This document shows positions 37,259 through 51,735 of a stretch of DNA of 64,000 bases, in pieces. Below the pieces are notes generated by a model. The model worked only from the letters and a program-made list of their open reading frames with translations, was not told where the DNA came from and ran no database searches. Within the stretch, counting starts at the first letter, position 1. Each line of letters opens with the position of its first letter. The position numbers were made by a program, and so were the translations under genes. Source of the stretch: Trogon surrucura (lineage: Eukaryota; Chordata; Aves; Trogoniformes; Trogonidae); NCBI GenBank assembly GCA_020746105.1, contig CM036623.1, forward strand, positions 3,410,001-3,474,000. The letters run 5' to 3'.

Positions 37259-37698
37259 GTGCCCTCTGGATGATCAGGAGGCTGGAACGCCTCCCCTGTG
37301 AGGACAGGCTGAGAGAGTTGGTGGTGTTCAGCCTGGAGAAGAGATGGTTCCAGGGAGACCTCACAGCAGCCTTTCAACACTTAAAGGGGGCTTATAAGAA
37401 AGATGGGGACAAACTTTTTAGCAGGGCCTGTTGCAATAGGACAATGGGTAATGGTTTTAAAATAAAGAAGGTAGATTTAGGCTATATATACACACATATA
37501 TATGACAAGGGTGATGAAACATTGGAACAGGCTGCGCAGAGAGGTAGGAGAAACCTCCATCTCTGGAAACATTCAAGGTCTTGACTGGGCTCTGAGCAAT
37601 GTGATGCAGTTGGAGATGTCCCTGCTCATTGCAGGGGGGTTGGACTAGATGATCTTTGAAGTCACCTTCCAACACAAACCATTCTATGACTCTATGAA
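37259..37698 (+). mobile_element. CR1 LINE 3' end, older copy with internal microsatellite
   Basis: This copy starts at the CR1 segment GGAGGCTGGAACGCCTCCCC-type region, runs through GAGGACAGGCTGAGAGAGTT and GCCTGGAGAAGAGATGG, and ends with two decayed octamers (ATTCTATGACTCTATG). A TATATATA/CACACATATATATG stretch at about 37480-37503 interrupts the place where young copies read GGTTCCGCTTAAACTC. It is clearly more diverged than the young copies and belongs to a different subfamily (it has TGCAGTTGGAGATGTCCCTG). It is antisense in intron 2 of COX16. Confidence 0.95.
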
Positions 37699-40497
37699 AT
37701 ACAGAGAGAGATACAAAGCAGATTATCAGCATCATTCACGTTCAGCATTCAGAGAGGAAGAACAAGTTGATCCACGTTTTGAGGGTAGCATCCCAGTTGT
37801 CCACAATAAACGTACGCCTGGATGTGCAATTTAAATAGTCCACTTTCACAAGAGGTCTCTCTTTCAGCTATAACCACTGTTACTTATGTGCCCGCTTGCT
37901 ATTTGTGACCACGGGTTTTAGCGCAAACCAAGTCTTGCATATATTGCATCTTCTAAAATTAAAGGTTCAATTACTACACAAGGAAACTGTCAGGAGACAA
38001 CCACGCCATGAGAAGAGGACTGTGCTTTTAACAGTCTCCTCTCACATAAGTCAGAACAGTGAGTTGTGTACTTGTGTCCAGAGACTGGCATGTACTGACC
38101 AAATATTTGTATGTCAAAGTCTTATAAAACTTTCCCTCTAGCAAGCATTTCCAGAACGTGGTAGAAAATGTCTCTACCCTAAAACTAGCCAGTTATTTTT
38201 ATTAAAACATGAGGATCCTATCCTACCCTGCCCTCCACAAAATTATATCCCACTGCAAAAGATTTCAGCTTTTACTCTGGAAATGAGGAATGATGATGGC
38301 TTGAATGTAATGAATATGAATTAAGTTGTTTTGTGGGGTTTTTTCATCTGCTCACAACATGAATAGATGGGACACAATTCTCCTGCCGTATCCACAACAC
38401 AGAGAGTCTACAAAATGACTGCTTATACGAAGTTCTTCATTTTGTTCTGCCCACCCTTTTTTTAAACTTCAGAGTAAACCAGAACCACCAATTCTGGCTT
38501 TCCCAACAGAGCATGTTCTTCGAAAACATTTATCGTATTCCTAACTCCTCTAAATGGAAAATCAGCGATCTTGTGCGAATCAGTCAACTTGAATCTTTCT
38601 GGAGAAGAAAAGATTCTCATGAACTGTTAAAAAAGTCTGAGTCATAAATATTCCAAATCGTGGTTTATGAGCAGAGTGAGACGCTGTAGACAAGGGAGGA
38701 TGAATCCCAGGGCTCAGGAAGGGCAGTGCAAACTACAGCCGAGCCGAGTGCTGTTCCACCTAAGGAATTAAAGGGGCAAAAGCTTGTAAAGGCTGTGAAG
38801 TACAACAGAAGTTGTACTTAAGCCAAACCCTTTGGCATACGGTTTTTTTGTAAGAGAAGGGTGAGGCAAAACATACCATTTTATGCAACCTCGTTCACAA
38901 CATCCTTTAACTACATTATTTGTGTTACTTCATACATGAAAACCACTTAGGTTTTGATGCACACAGATGCTTGGACAGGAACTCTTCTGAACACTGGGGA
39001 GACGGCTGAGACTAGATGCAGAAGCTGGCTTTGTGCCCTCTGACTCTGTCCTACAATCTGCACAGAATACAGACAGTTAAACACAAAAATATTTCACCCA
39101 GCCTCTGACAGAAATCAATGCAGACATTTCCAAAGGAGCAATATTATATCTTATTACAGCAGCAGCAGTTCCCAGAGTTAGAGTACATGGTGTACCAGTG
39201 ATGTCTCAAAATCGAAATCTCCTGCTTGCTTCCAGATAGATCAAAAAAAGACCTACAGTCCCAAACTCTGGACTCCATATTTTCACATGATAATGCCACA
39301 CGAAATACAATTATGTAGAAAGCCATTATGATGATCAAACCATCCCATACTTCAGCAAGCACTTAAGCATGTCTAGATTTCTCATATACAAGGTCATGAA
39401 GACTAACAAGAGTTCTACTGGTTTCGGTTCTCAGAAGAAAGTACTCATCATTTAATCAACGATTTGTACGCTTTTGCATGCAGCTAGATTTGCAGGTGCA
39501 CATTTATTTATTCGATTTATAAAACGTAAATCAGTGCCTTAAACTTTGGCTCTGAGTATGCTAGCAAAAATTGTGTTTCACAGTAAAATTTGTTGCAAAA
39601 AATGTTCCTTCCAGTAGAAAAATAAAATATTCTAATAGAGGAAAAAAAACCCATCACAAGTCCAGAACTAACGGCAAGACGGTTGGTGTTTCTGGAAGGT
39701 CCCTGCAAGGAAGAGCAGACCCAACTACAAATCCAACTACACCTCTCACCTTAAAGTCAGAATGGCAGAACTCCCCAGTATGGGATCTCAACACTGGCAT
39801 TCCTGGGCTTTGCTACGTCTCAAGTTTCACCACAACGCACTACTACAAAGGGAGGAAGAATGTGCAGTTTTTCCCAAATTTCGTTTTTACTTTCTTCCAA
39901 ATGAGAAACAAAAGTGTAAGACCTCCCAGGTGAAATGCACAGAACATACCGAAGATCCATAATGTAAACTGTGCAAGAAAATCAAGAGTGACTCAGCCTG
40001 ATTTACTATCGAAGGATTTAATGCATTTATTTATCACCACAGAATGGGGTGAAAAATAAGGCAATAGCACATTCTTTCCCGTGGGCCAACATGTGGACCA
40101 CGGGTGACAAAAAAAGATTCTTAGCCTGGAACAAGAATTTGATGAGTCAGCTATCATTACACATGGCCAGAGAAAATAGCAAGAAGAACAAGTCATCTAT
40201 TTTAAAAACACTAAAGTACAATTTCTCAAGGTGTCTTTGTAAAGTGTCTCTATTATGTTATAGCTGTCCTGCTACAGCCACTTAAACATCGTGAAGTACA
40301 GGACATAAACTAAACGCCCTTAAAGTATCAGTTTAGAAAAAAAGAAATGTTATGTAAAACGGTACTTAAAAAAATAATTGTCTTCTCAATGTATGGGTAC
40401 ATTATGAAAAATTAACAAAATTTTAGGATCTTGAATAATGGTTTAAGCATGTCTTAACTTACACGTGAGTTCTTCGCAATGCTATAACGAATCTCTC

Positions 40498-40565
40498 AAA
40501 ATTCCTTATAAGATTCCTTATATTCCTTATAATTCCTTATATTAAGAGTACTTGCTCTTAATATA
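40498..40565. repeat. ATTCCTTATA tandem array ending in an 11-bp inverted repeat
   Basis: Four imperfect copies of a 10-12 bp unit (ATTCCTTATA) are followed by a perfect inverted repeat. Arm TATATTAAGAG at 40538-40548 pairs with CTCTTAATATA at 40555-40565 around a 6-base loop. It is AT-rich and probably of slippage origin. Confidence 0.9.
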
Positions 40566-42660
40566 TCTATTCGACATTTAAATTTGCAAATGCATTTTCT
40601 GTGTATTTCAGCTAAGCCATCACCATGTTACTTAGTTACTATTAGTACAGCATTAACCAATGCAAGCGAAGTCCAGTTCTAACATGAAAAACTTCAAATT
40701 CCTGCATTCAGAATCATGTGATCTTTACTGGCAAAAGCAAAAGTTTTGACTTTGAATAAAAGATGCACAAATACAAATGAACAAGAGTTCTTGAATATTT
40801 ACTAAAGAATGATTTGCTGTATCCAAATTATAGGGTTAATTGGTTCCATCCGTGCCAACTTTCTTAGAGTAATGGACACCAAAGCACACCTAAAGTGCCC
40901 GTAAGAACTCGCTCAGAGTGTGTGACACCAGTATTTAGGCAAAAAAAAAACCCTTTTCACCTCTAAATGGAAGACACTTAATAGCTAGAAATAGTAAAGA
41001 CAAAATACAACTCTGGAAGCAGCTCCTGCAGAGCCAGTATTTTTTATCGTATTTTTAAAAGATTTCTTTTTAATGGCTACGTACCTGCTCTGCAAGTTAA
41101 AGCTGGAAAGTTATCGCAACATAGAGTTAAGCTTTTCCTTATCGCTTCCTTAGTGATAGCCTAAGTCTGGACACAAGCAACCTCTTTGTGGTAACTCCAA
41201 AAAACCAGGAAGGTCACTTAAGTTTCTGTTAAAAACAAGTAACTTCAAGAGAGAAATGGTGAACTGGCAATTGAAGCCAGCATAAAAGCAGTCTGTGTTC
41301 CTCTCATCTTTATTTCTTCATTGCTGTACGTAATAAAACAGAAGAGGATCGGAGAGGGTTGAGCTCTTTAGTTCTGCACTTGAGCAGAAATACCTGTGCT
41401 CAGGTGTTCACTGACTGTTCACTTGGGTTTGTCCTGGTAAATTAGTCCTGGCAGCAGCTTACTTCAGCACCAAGGCAAGGCTGAAGGCACTACACAGGAT
41501 CTAAACCACTACATTTTGCTTGTGATTCAGCCCAGAAGCACAAAGGAATTACTTTAAAGAGAAGAGTCTAACCGTCTCATAGAAGATCAAACCTTGAAGC
41601 TTCAATAAAAGCATGGAAACTTCAGCAAAACAACAAAATACACCCAAATACCCCCAAGCAACCTTCTCATGGAGGACCAGAGATAGTCTGATACTTCAAA
41701 TGTCACATAAGCACATAGTACAGTTAAAAGAATGCAGAAGCACATTTACAAACTACGAATGCTTTTCTTCAATCGGACTTAAAACACTTATATATGCATT
41801 TTTTTTCTTTTCTAGATCTGTAAGTTGCTGCCTAAGCCCTGTTTGAGCCATGTGAAAATATACTTGCTACCCTCATACAAAAAATTCAGTTTTCGCAAGC
41901 CAATAGCAAGAAAATAAACACTAAATTTTTTTTGCTGACTCAAAATAATCAACAATATAAAACAAAACCAAAAAGTCTGCTGTTTTTAACCCTAAAACGT
42001 TGTTTTAAAATGTCATACAAACCTCAAAACTTTCTGTAAGTACTGAAACAAATTTTTATGTTTATTTGAACTGAAATAATTTTCAGAATTCAGTGTGAAC
42101 TTATCAAAATTGCTTTGGCTGTTCTGAAACTGCATTTCTACAAATAAATCACATACTGAGAAACGCCGCATCTACCAAATTCGAATAATTGCCATCCTAA
42201 ATCTGCACGTGTTAAAGGAATTAATGCTTCTCATTCTACAGTCTACACAGCATTTCAGTAAAAATCCTTTGCACACTGACATCTAGTGAAGTTTCACAGG
42301 AAGAAGAGAAAGTCTGCTTTTTAATACTTTGCACTTATGGACAGCTTTTAATTTTCCAAATTACCTATATTTTAGATTACTAGAATTTGCAACACACTTG
42401 TACATCATTCACTATTTTATTTTGAAATATATTTTGTCACCAGCTTTCATAAATAACATGTTTATTTGAGAAAGGCTCAGACACTCTGATGGGTACACTG
42501 GTGAAAGTCACAACAGTAAGATCCCGTGTAATTTAATTTAAAACGTGGGTAGAAAAGTTACTGTTTTCCTATTATGGCAGATGTACTTATAAGGGCTAAA
42601 CATCCAACAGTAACAAAACAGTTCTACTAAATTCAGTGGGAATTATGAACGCAAAAGATG

Positions 42661-43029
42661 TTGAAGAGGAGACTGAGGGGTGACCTCATTAATGTTTACA
42701 AATATCTAAAGGGTGAGTGTCACAAGGATGGAGCCAGGCTCTTCTCGGTGACAACCAATGACAGGACAAGGGGCAATGGGCTGAAACTGGAACATAAAGA
42801 GGTTCCGCTTAAACTCAAGAAGAAACTTCTTCTCAGTGAGGGTGACGGAGCACTGGAACAGGCTGCCCAGGGAGGTTGTGGAGTCTCCTTCTCTGGAGAC
42901 ATTCAAGACCCGCCTGGACACGTTCCTGTGTAGCATTATCGAGGCGTTCCTGCTCTGGCAGGGGGATTGGACTGGATGATCTTCCGAGGTCCCTTCCAAT
43001 CCCTAACATTCTATGATTCTATGATTCTG
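42661..43029 (+). mobile_element. CR1 LINE 3' end, young subfamily
   Basis: This is the same subfamily as the copies at 19276-19665 and 51736-52287: GAGACTGAGGGGTGACCTCA, GGGTGAGTGTCACAAGGATG, and an end with two octamers. A one-base gain relative to the other copies shifts the ORF2 C-terminal frame in its middle. It is 5' truncated within the end of ORF2 and antisense in COX16 intron 2. Confidence 0.97.
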
Positions 43030-44888
43030 TAATTCATACATTTTCGATTATAATAAGACAAGTCACCTCTTTTCACTCTGCAGTTTCCAGAAAGCACATT
43101 CTCTCTGTAATCAATGAGGAAAAAGAGGTTCCTCTGGGAACACCTAGTCTCCAGCTCTGAATCACCCCAGAGCTTGGTAGGCTTCATGACCAGTACACAC
43201 AGTCTTTGAGGCTGAGCGACTGTTAGGGAGAGCTTGTGAGTTTCTTGAACCCCGTAGCTGCCCATCTATGGACAACCTACGATCTCCAATACCTTCTACC
43301 CTCCTCGAGCTGCGCTGCAGGAAGGCAAGACATGATGTTGTACCAGCTACAACATTAATTGCAGCTCTCATTGCAGTTCTAAAGGCAAAGTCTCATTTTT
43401 ATGCCTCATCAAAAAACCAGGCAGTTAAGCACCGCCTGGCACAAGGCATGGGAGGTTCAGTGTTATCACCGATCGAATCGCCAGCAAACCTACAGATGCC
43501 TTCTGCAGTGACAGACACTCGAAAAGAGGCAGGTTATGCATTTTTCCTCTCTCATCAGTGGTTGTGCTCCAGACAGGAGTTTGGGCTCCGTTTTTTTCAG
43601 ACTGCTGCAGAGCTGCAGTTTGCCACAGAACAAACTGACCCGAGCCTTTCTAGCCTCAAAGCACAAACGAGAAGAAAGGGAAGGTTCGTTTAGACAGAGA
43701 TCGCACTTAAAATGGAAACATTCCTGGGAAAAAGGTTTTTGACGCTTTCTTAGTAAAAACTGTAGTGATCTACAAGTCCAGAAGTTCAGAAAATTCTGAT
43801 CTGGGGACTGGGACCCCAGTACTTCTGTTTGAGCTTCAATCTGCTGACAACATGGCTATTGGCTTCACAGTGTCAGTCTGGAAAGCTGGATGTTTTCTAG
43901 TGCTTGAGGGAGGTGAGGGGAAAAACAGCTGGATATTAAATTATGTTTTGGCTAAAAGCTGCCTGAACCTAAATTACACACTTGTAATGACTTCAATTCC
44001 AAGGCAAAAATACTAGTAATTAATTGTGGCGATGTGACAGGACTTAAAGAAGCCAAACAGAATTCTTGGTAGTATAGAAAATGTAAAAATCTGAAAGCTA
44101 TCAACATTTTATGTACTGAAATTTGTTACACTTGCAACGGCATCAGAACGAGTTTCTCCAGTTAATAACCTTCTCTGCATCTGAATCTAATCTTGACAAC
44201 AGAAACAGCATCAAGAATTATGAAATGGAAAAATGGCTTCTGTTTAGAACAAGGAGCTCTTAACACTTGCACTCTATTTTGTATTTCATCACAGCAAAGC
44301 TCAATAATCTGGGGTAAAGCTGCCAGATGTTCAGGTTTCTCCAGACACAGCCTTTTTTCCACACAGAAATTCTGTTCTGGCAAGAAAAAAAAAAAAAAAT
44401 TTGGCCATTTGCCTGGAATTTCCAGATGCTGGGCAGCACAGTCAGGTGGTAGCTCGAATGTGGCTGCTTGGTGCTTGGAAATCCTGGACAACGAATGACC
44501 ACTAAGACTTCTTGTACATCTGAACAAAGAGTTACCTTGTGTGCAGAACATACCTTGCACACTCCCTTTACTGAGTACTCCTGACTAAGACATCCTGGAT
44601 ATGATCTAAATTCTGTCCTGAATTTCCTGGACATAAATATGAAAGCCCTCACATGAAGCACTCAGTCCAAGGCAGTCTTCTAAGTGCATCCACAGCTTGC
44701 ACGTGCACACGAGAAAGCTGGAACAAGGCACATATTCACCAAGGTATTCCCTAGTTCAAGACAGGCAATGAGCACATATGTGTTAGCACACACACCTGAA
44801 GATTCAAAACTAGATTTACAGAGACCTAGGACCTGGCTGTGTTGCAAAATCCACAGCCTGAATTAGACTTCTGCAACTGAAAAAGAAG

Positions 44889-44932
44889 AAAGACAGAAAG
44901 GCAGACAGACAGAAAGTCAGAAAGACAGACAG
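44889..44932. repeat. Degenerate (AGAC)n / purine-rich repeat
   Basis: About ten imperfect AGAC/AGAA units make a purine-rich tract on the plus strand in COX16 intron 2. No function is inferred. Confidence 0.85.
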
Positions 44933-47900
44933 AAGAAGGAAAGATGAGAAAACAAGAAACGATTTTGATACTTAGAAAGGGGATACACGGACCAGGTTTT
45001 GCTTGTTTGTTTTACAGAAAAAGAATGAATCCCTCATTTCAGAGAAAGAACAATGCCCTGACAAAAGGCTGGCTAGTTTCAAGATGTTTAATATCAAATA
45101 TTCACTTGATAAAAATACAGGAATTCTAAATGGCATAGGAATTAAAAATCAGGTTTCCTCTACTTCACATATATAATCTAACCACTAGGTCACAATTACA
45201 TTTTCTCCCTCATCTGATTTCTTAATTATTCCATACAGAGATGGTTTTAAAAAAAAAGGATGACAGGTAGTTCCAGGTAGTCTACAAATTTACCGCCTAT
45301 TTCTCAGAGAAAGGAAATGTGCCTTGGAACTCTCATCCACACCTTGGGTACTCACCCTCCCTGGCTGAACCAGCACGCCCCAGAGAGCAGCATCCTTGCT
45401 TCTACAACTGTTTCGTGTGAAGCATCACAAGTTGTACTCAAGAGCTCGCTTAGCAGCGCTCACAACTTGGCCTACAGAGAGTGAGCGACATCTCTTCACT
45501 GGGGCCTAAAAGATTTTCTATATATTTGATAGATGCCAAGTCAGGCAGCACCATGAGAACTATGGGACTACGTAAAGTATCTTCAGTCCAAAAGTGGATA
45601 CCATCCAGGTGGCTGAAGAGTGATCTAGACCTTGAAACTTTAAGTCATTTTTTTCCAAATTTAATAAAAGACACGAGACTCTGCCCCTCAGAGCCATGCC
45701 AGTCTTGACTCAGTTATGTTTACTGATGTATCTTCACACGTAGGATATAGCATGACATCCTAGCATGGATGGCAAAAAACCACTGCGATTTCTACAGTAG
45801 TAGTAACTACTGCATACATGGAAACTGATAGGTAAGGACTTTTCTTCATTAAAAAAAAAAACCAAACCCTTATTAAAATGCTTGACAGGGATTCATGGAA
45901 ACACTTTACCATGGAAACCCTGAATATTATTACTTAGGGTCTCTGGCAAAACTCAGTATCATTAACAATACATTTTCATATTCACTGCCAAAAAATTATG
46001 CTGGCACAGTATTACAAAACTGAAACTAAAGATTCATTTAAAAACCAGATATTCCAAAGTTAAAACTTAGTACAGCCTTAATTCTTCATCCGTGAGCATA
46101 CCTACTACCAAAATAATCTCAATATTGCTATCATTAACATCATCACATCCAGACTAAACAAGACTGTCCCAACTTCTCACAACCACATGGTGATTTTGAG
46201 AGCCCACACCTGTGGTTTCAGGTCATTATCAGAAGTCTCCTGGTATTGACAGATCTCCTGGCCTTATCAGAACAGGTCAGATGGCCTTGGTCTCCTTTTT
46301 TTTCACCTTCATACAAGATAGTATGAAGGGCAATACCTTATTCCCAGGTTGTCCTACAGTGCTTTAAGCGGTTTGTGGTGACAATAAGCAGCGGGTCTAA
46401 GTGGATGCAATCTCTAGAAAGCATTTAAAAGCATACACACAGCATCAGCTTCAGAACAGGGCAATAAAAATCTTACTGAATGCCAGACCAACTCTGTGTT
46501 TCCCTTTTACAGAAAAACGGTGGTTAATATGCTAAACTGAAAGGATGTCTGAAAAGTAAAAATATACATCCCTCTTTAGCATCACAGCACATTTAGTAAG
46601 CAGCTCTTTAGAAACAAAGTGGGGCGGTCATCTGAGCTCAAGTGTAATGGCCGTGTTCTTTCTGAAATCAATGTGAAAAACTTGAACCCAATACTAGCAG
46701 CTGAACCTCAAAATCTTCAAGAACATCATGGATAAAGAGCTCATTTCCACAGTCCCTCTGGTCTGAAGAAAGAAAGAAAACTGATGTCTGAACATCTGGT
46801 ACAGGGTATGAAAAGCTCTGCTACCCTTTCATTTCTGTGCTATGTTGCAGGACTGAAATTACTACCTTGGATGATTCTGAACCCTGGTCAAAAGATATAA
46901 CAAGTTCCCAGTTCCCCCTGCCAACAGAAACAAAGACACTATAAGGGCACCTGCTCAGCCACCAGTCAGGAGCCAGGCTGCCCCACTTAGCATCCAGTTC
47001 TAAAACCCTGCACTACACTTGAAAGCAAGGTCTGCTTTAATTTAGTAAAATGCACTTCATTACATAAGGATGACTAACAAATATCTTTTTTTTTCCCTCC
47101 TATAAGCAATCATATATGCATGCCTCTCACATTCTCTTAAGTGCCAAACAACATTTCAGTGTATTATTCTCGCAGGTTTTAGAGGACCTAGGGCCAAGCT
47201 TATTAATGAATTTAGTCTTTGAAAATTGACTAAATCTCCTTGCACGATGAAATTAGCCAAAGTTTGTCTTCATAGACTTGAGACTCAGGTCAACCTGACC
47301 TGCTTAAGTTAAAGAAAAAAAAAAAAAAGAAAACAATAATCACCAACATCAATCCCTTGCCACACTGTGCTTGTGTAATTAACTTAGTGAAACCAATTAA
47401 ACCCATGAAGATGCATTTATAAATAAAGAAATGCAAAAATGCTAGATGGGAAGACTTAATTATTCTTCCAAGTTCAGTGACAGACGCTAAAATGATTCCA
47501 TGTTCCCTTGATGACAAGTTTAGAAAGGATGCCCTTCTCATCCAAATAATTCCACCAGACAGCAATTACAGATACTCTGATTTTGTTCATGGTCAAATGA
47601 AACAGGACGTTGTGGATAAAGCCTCCAATGAAACCATGGAGGAAACTCTCCAGAATCACCAAATACCTCAGAAACAAAAAACAGATTAAATAAGAGTTTC
47701 TCTACCTTCAAGCCATCTGCTAGATTGCCCGTGAAGCTCCAGGGAAAGAATATTTAGGGAGGGCTTCATCTCAACTAACTTCATGCACCTCAACTTTTGA
47801 CTTGAAGCATTATATGTGCTCTTCCTACAGTCAGTGGAATAGAGTTGCGTATTTCTAGAGAAAATAAATGCCACCTTAAGATGCGTGTCCAAAAACCTAA

Positions 47901-50214
47901 CTCGTCTGCGCCTGAAGTTAGGCAGGGATTTATCTCACCTACCATTCACTGGTCAAATTAACTATAACTATATTCATACGCTAAGAATGGTACTCATCTC
48001 ACTGAAATATGGTAATAATGAAGTGTTGAGCTCAATCCCTCTAAAAAGAGAACAACATATTTCTCAAGTATTTATTCTAAAATGGAAATAAGCCTATTAT
48101 AGGTGTATTTCTCTCTCAAACCACCTTTATGGGCTGCTTGGACAGATGTCTCAAAGCAGGCACTTCATTTAAGGCAAAGGAAACATGAGCAAGTTGTAGC
48201 CCTGACTTAGTACTCAGCACCACGAATATCCGTTTAGATTTAGCTGGGCAGATATTAAGCATTTAAATTTCATTTCCCTAAACCTAATAATACACATAAC
48301 CCGTTTAGGGTATTTCATATACTAACAGTGTTAATTTAAATTGACCTTAGCATTGGTGAGGAGTGTGGGCACACCAGGAAGCCTAGAGGATGCGTTTAAA
48401 TCCATTTGGAACTAAATCAAGCAGAAAGCCTGCAGAACACAGAAGGTAACCGAGTGCATGGAACGACCCAGGCTGGCAGCAACAACGTTAACTCCATTAG
48501 CTGCCATTAGAATAAACAAACCACCGCAGGCTTTGCCAGTCCAGTGTGATCCCAGTGCCTTGGCCTACCCGGATTACTCCTTGAAATGGTGAAGTCAGTC
48601 AAGTTTTGTTCAGACTTACAATCCTTGGGAACACCAAGGTGTAATACAATTTCAAGCACGGATGCTTATCCATTAAGAATTGCATTAAAAACACCTTGCA
48701 GTTTTCAGTCAATTGAACAATTTGTGGGAAGAAAGCGAAAACCACACCTTTATACCCTGCTACAATAGCGGTTACTACATCAGTTAAATTCTCAGTATCT
48801 CAGCCAGCTTTGCAAATAGAGCAAACAGAGTTTTCTAACACAGATGCAGGTCCTCAAATAAGATAAACAAGACAGCTTGCAGTAAAGCAGCTCTGTGTAG
48901 CACTACTAGCTCACAATATGTCTAATGATGGGGACAATCTGCTGATATTCCACAACTATAAGTAAAAAATAGAATTATTTGTCTAATTTTAAATGCTACA
49001 GACATTCAGAGGTTTTAAAGGAAGAAAGTGATGTGGCATACAGAAATGTGACAGACTGTTCAAAAATCATGCCAACTTTACAAGAACCTTTTAAACTCCA
49101 TTTAGTTCTGTAATGTTTCTTTTCTGGGGAAAAAAAAACCACAAACCCACAACAAAACAAAACAAAAAAAAATAAACCAAACTTCTGCTAGGACACAGAA
49201 ATCCTATCCAGTTGGAGTTCATAGGGACATAAAATAGAAACAACTAACAGACAATTTCAGCTGTAACACTACTGTAATACCTACGTGTGCAACTCTCATA
49301 GACCTTCGTGAGCCAGTTTACATAATGACAGAAATACGGGTGTTTTAGCCAGTAACACAGCAAAGTCTTGTCCAGTCACTTGCAAATTTATTCCCCTTTT
49401 TGGGTGGATGATGCAACCTCATTTAAACACCGTGCAGCTGCAGTTGTCACCAACTCAATGGTTTTAACCGAACTGCAGTATGTCTGTGAACCAGAGTAAT
49501 GTTTTGGCTGCAACACAAAAATGTTGTACTACACTGATACCACTTCTTTCTCAACTATCTACTAATAATAATGAGAAAATGCTGGACTGATTTCCTGACA
49601 TTTCTTGAGGCAAATGTCAATCACGTTCCCCCTTAATACAAAGGCCTCATGGAAACTGGTCAGTTGTAGGCTTCCGTTTCCTCTTAAACTATTTCACCCT
49701 GATCCAAACCACCTGAATTAATGGATCTCACCTGAGAAAATATTTCTTTAAACACTCATTTGAATGTAAATAATTCCTTTTACTCGAATTAATTATCTTT
49801 CCTATTCCCTATGCGAAGTAGAGCAGCATTAACTATCTCCCTTTTACAGACTGAAAAAGTGAGACTCCCTAAAATCCACTGACAGAGAGAAACTCCATGG
49901 CAGAGGGAACTGAAGCAAGAACCCAAACAATATGGATTTAAAATTTCCAATGAGATCAGTGGAAGTTATTTAAATTGCATGCTGCTGTGGGTCCCCTGAC
50001 ACCCATTTCATGAGCTTGAAGATGTGATGTTAAAGGACAACACCAGGGACCCACCAACAATATTCTAAAACTGTAATACTGAGTATAACCAACCAGACAG
50101 TCAACACAGTTAAATCACTATCAAGCCCAATTATGAGAAGAGCTGTAAACCAGTAAAATGTCAGAGTGTCATAAATGATCATATTAGCCTTTCCTTCTCT
50201 TCCACTCCTCATTC

Positions 50215-50242
50215 TTTTTTTTTTTTCTTTTTTTTTTTTTTT
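50215..50242. repeat. Poly(T) tract with one C
   Basis: Twelve T, one C and a further run of T make a 28-base pyrimidine tract. On the minus strand, the sense strand of COX16, it is an A tract. No element is visibly attached to it. Confidence 0.9.
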
Positions 50243-51735
50243 AAAGGACAGCAATGCTTCCAGGATATTCCTTTATGTACCATATGTGCTCTTCTTCCCA
50301 ACTCAAAGGTCTAAGATTATAAAACGAAAGCTGAGATACAGCTATATCATGAGTTAGGACTTCAAGCCACCAAGTAAATGCAGAAAGTGAGAACTTAACG
50401 ATGGAAAGGTTGCACATCTCATGGATACCTACTTACCAGTCACTTGGTCAAAAAGATTTGCTCAAAACACTGCCATTCCTGCTACAGATTAAAGGCAATC
50501 TGCTCAGCTTTATGCTCCCAGCATGCTTACTGATGAGTATGCTTCACACCACCACCATCACTCTTCCCTCAGCAAAACAGAAAACAGTATTATTCTCATT
50601 TCTTAGCATTCTGCTTTTGGGGTGCCCTCACTTTGCATAGGACAAAGCAGAAGTGAGCAGCATCTGCATAGCTTGTAAACACCAAAAATGTTGGGATAGT
50701 AACAGCCATACATAATCCACAGCAGGAACTATTTGCAGACTACAAAGGCTAACTCGTATTTTGTTTTCTGACAAAATGACCCAGAGGTTTTAGCCTTCCT
50801 AGATGCGCTTTTGCTGCAAGTTACCCTGGAGGAACTCGCTCAGTACTATTCCCTCCCTATAAGCTGAGGACACACCTCACAACAAAACACTTCTTCAAAA
50901 AAGCAGTTTTGGAGCTTACAGACCGTATTTTTTTAGTTTAAATGGTTTGCTGACGGGCTGAAATCCTAAGATTTTCCCCAGCGAATAATACGTCGCTTCT
51001 CTTCAACCCTCTACATTATCTGCCAATAGCACAAATTATGCCACGTCTGAGATTCCCATACCCAAAATTAGATCAGAATCGGCAAGTCTCTACCATGCCT
51101 TGAACAACAATAATGGGCACAATGTTCATACAAAAAATTTATTATTATACAGTTGAAATGAAACATTTTCTGTATATTCCATAGAAGTTACATCTTCTGG
51201 AAAAAAAAACCCTCCTTAAATGAGAATCTCTATTCAACTACATACACAAAGAGAAGTAAGAGGAAGGAAGGGTTTTGTTTTCCACTTGAGAACAAAGGTG
51301 TTTGGAACGATGCCTACACAAACCTACCCAGTTCTTCTCCATTAATTCCAATGATTTTCCCATAAGCATACCTGGGTTTCTATAGCCAATTTTGATTTGC
51401 ATAAATTCTTCCCAGAAAAGAAGCAATTACCTAACCTAATGATTCCTCCATTAATGGACATTTTGGCAACAAGAGGTAATGGAGAGATGCTTGATTAGTT
51501 TCAGGAGAATTCTGACTAGCATAAACAAACATTTACGTCAGCAAGGGTGTCAGCATAAGCTCACTTTAAACACAGTTCATTCAGGTGCTGAGGTGACCAA
51601 TCGAGCCATCCTGAGTACATTAAGGTGTACCCAAAGTAGTTTCTTGTTTTTGCAAGAGATGGGCATATACGAAGCCCTGATACCCAAAGACGCTACGCTA
51701 AATGGATAAAATATCTGTTCTTCAGCTGCTAACAG

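Noticed and set aside
41341-41400. CR1-like words (GAGCTCTTTAGTT) in intron 2
   Set aside because: Only a short match, with no following CR1 order. Probably chance.
47474-47689. Opposed open frames with protein-like texture
   Set aside because: Neither strand gives a recognisable family, and short opposed frames often mirror each other through codon composition.
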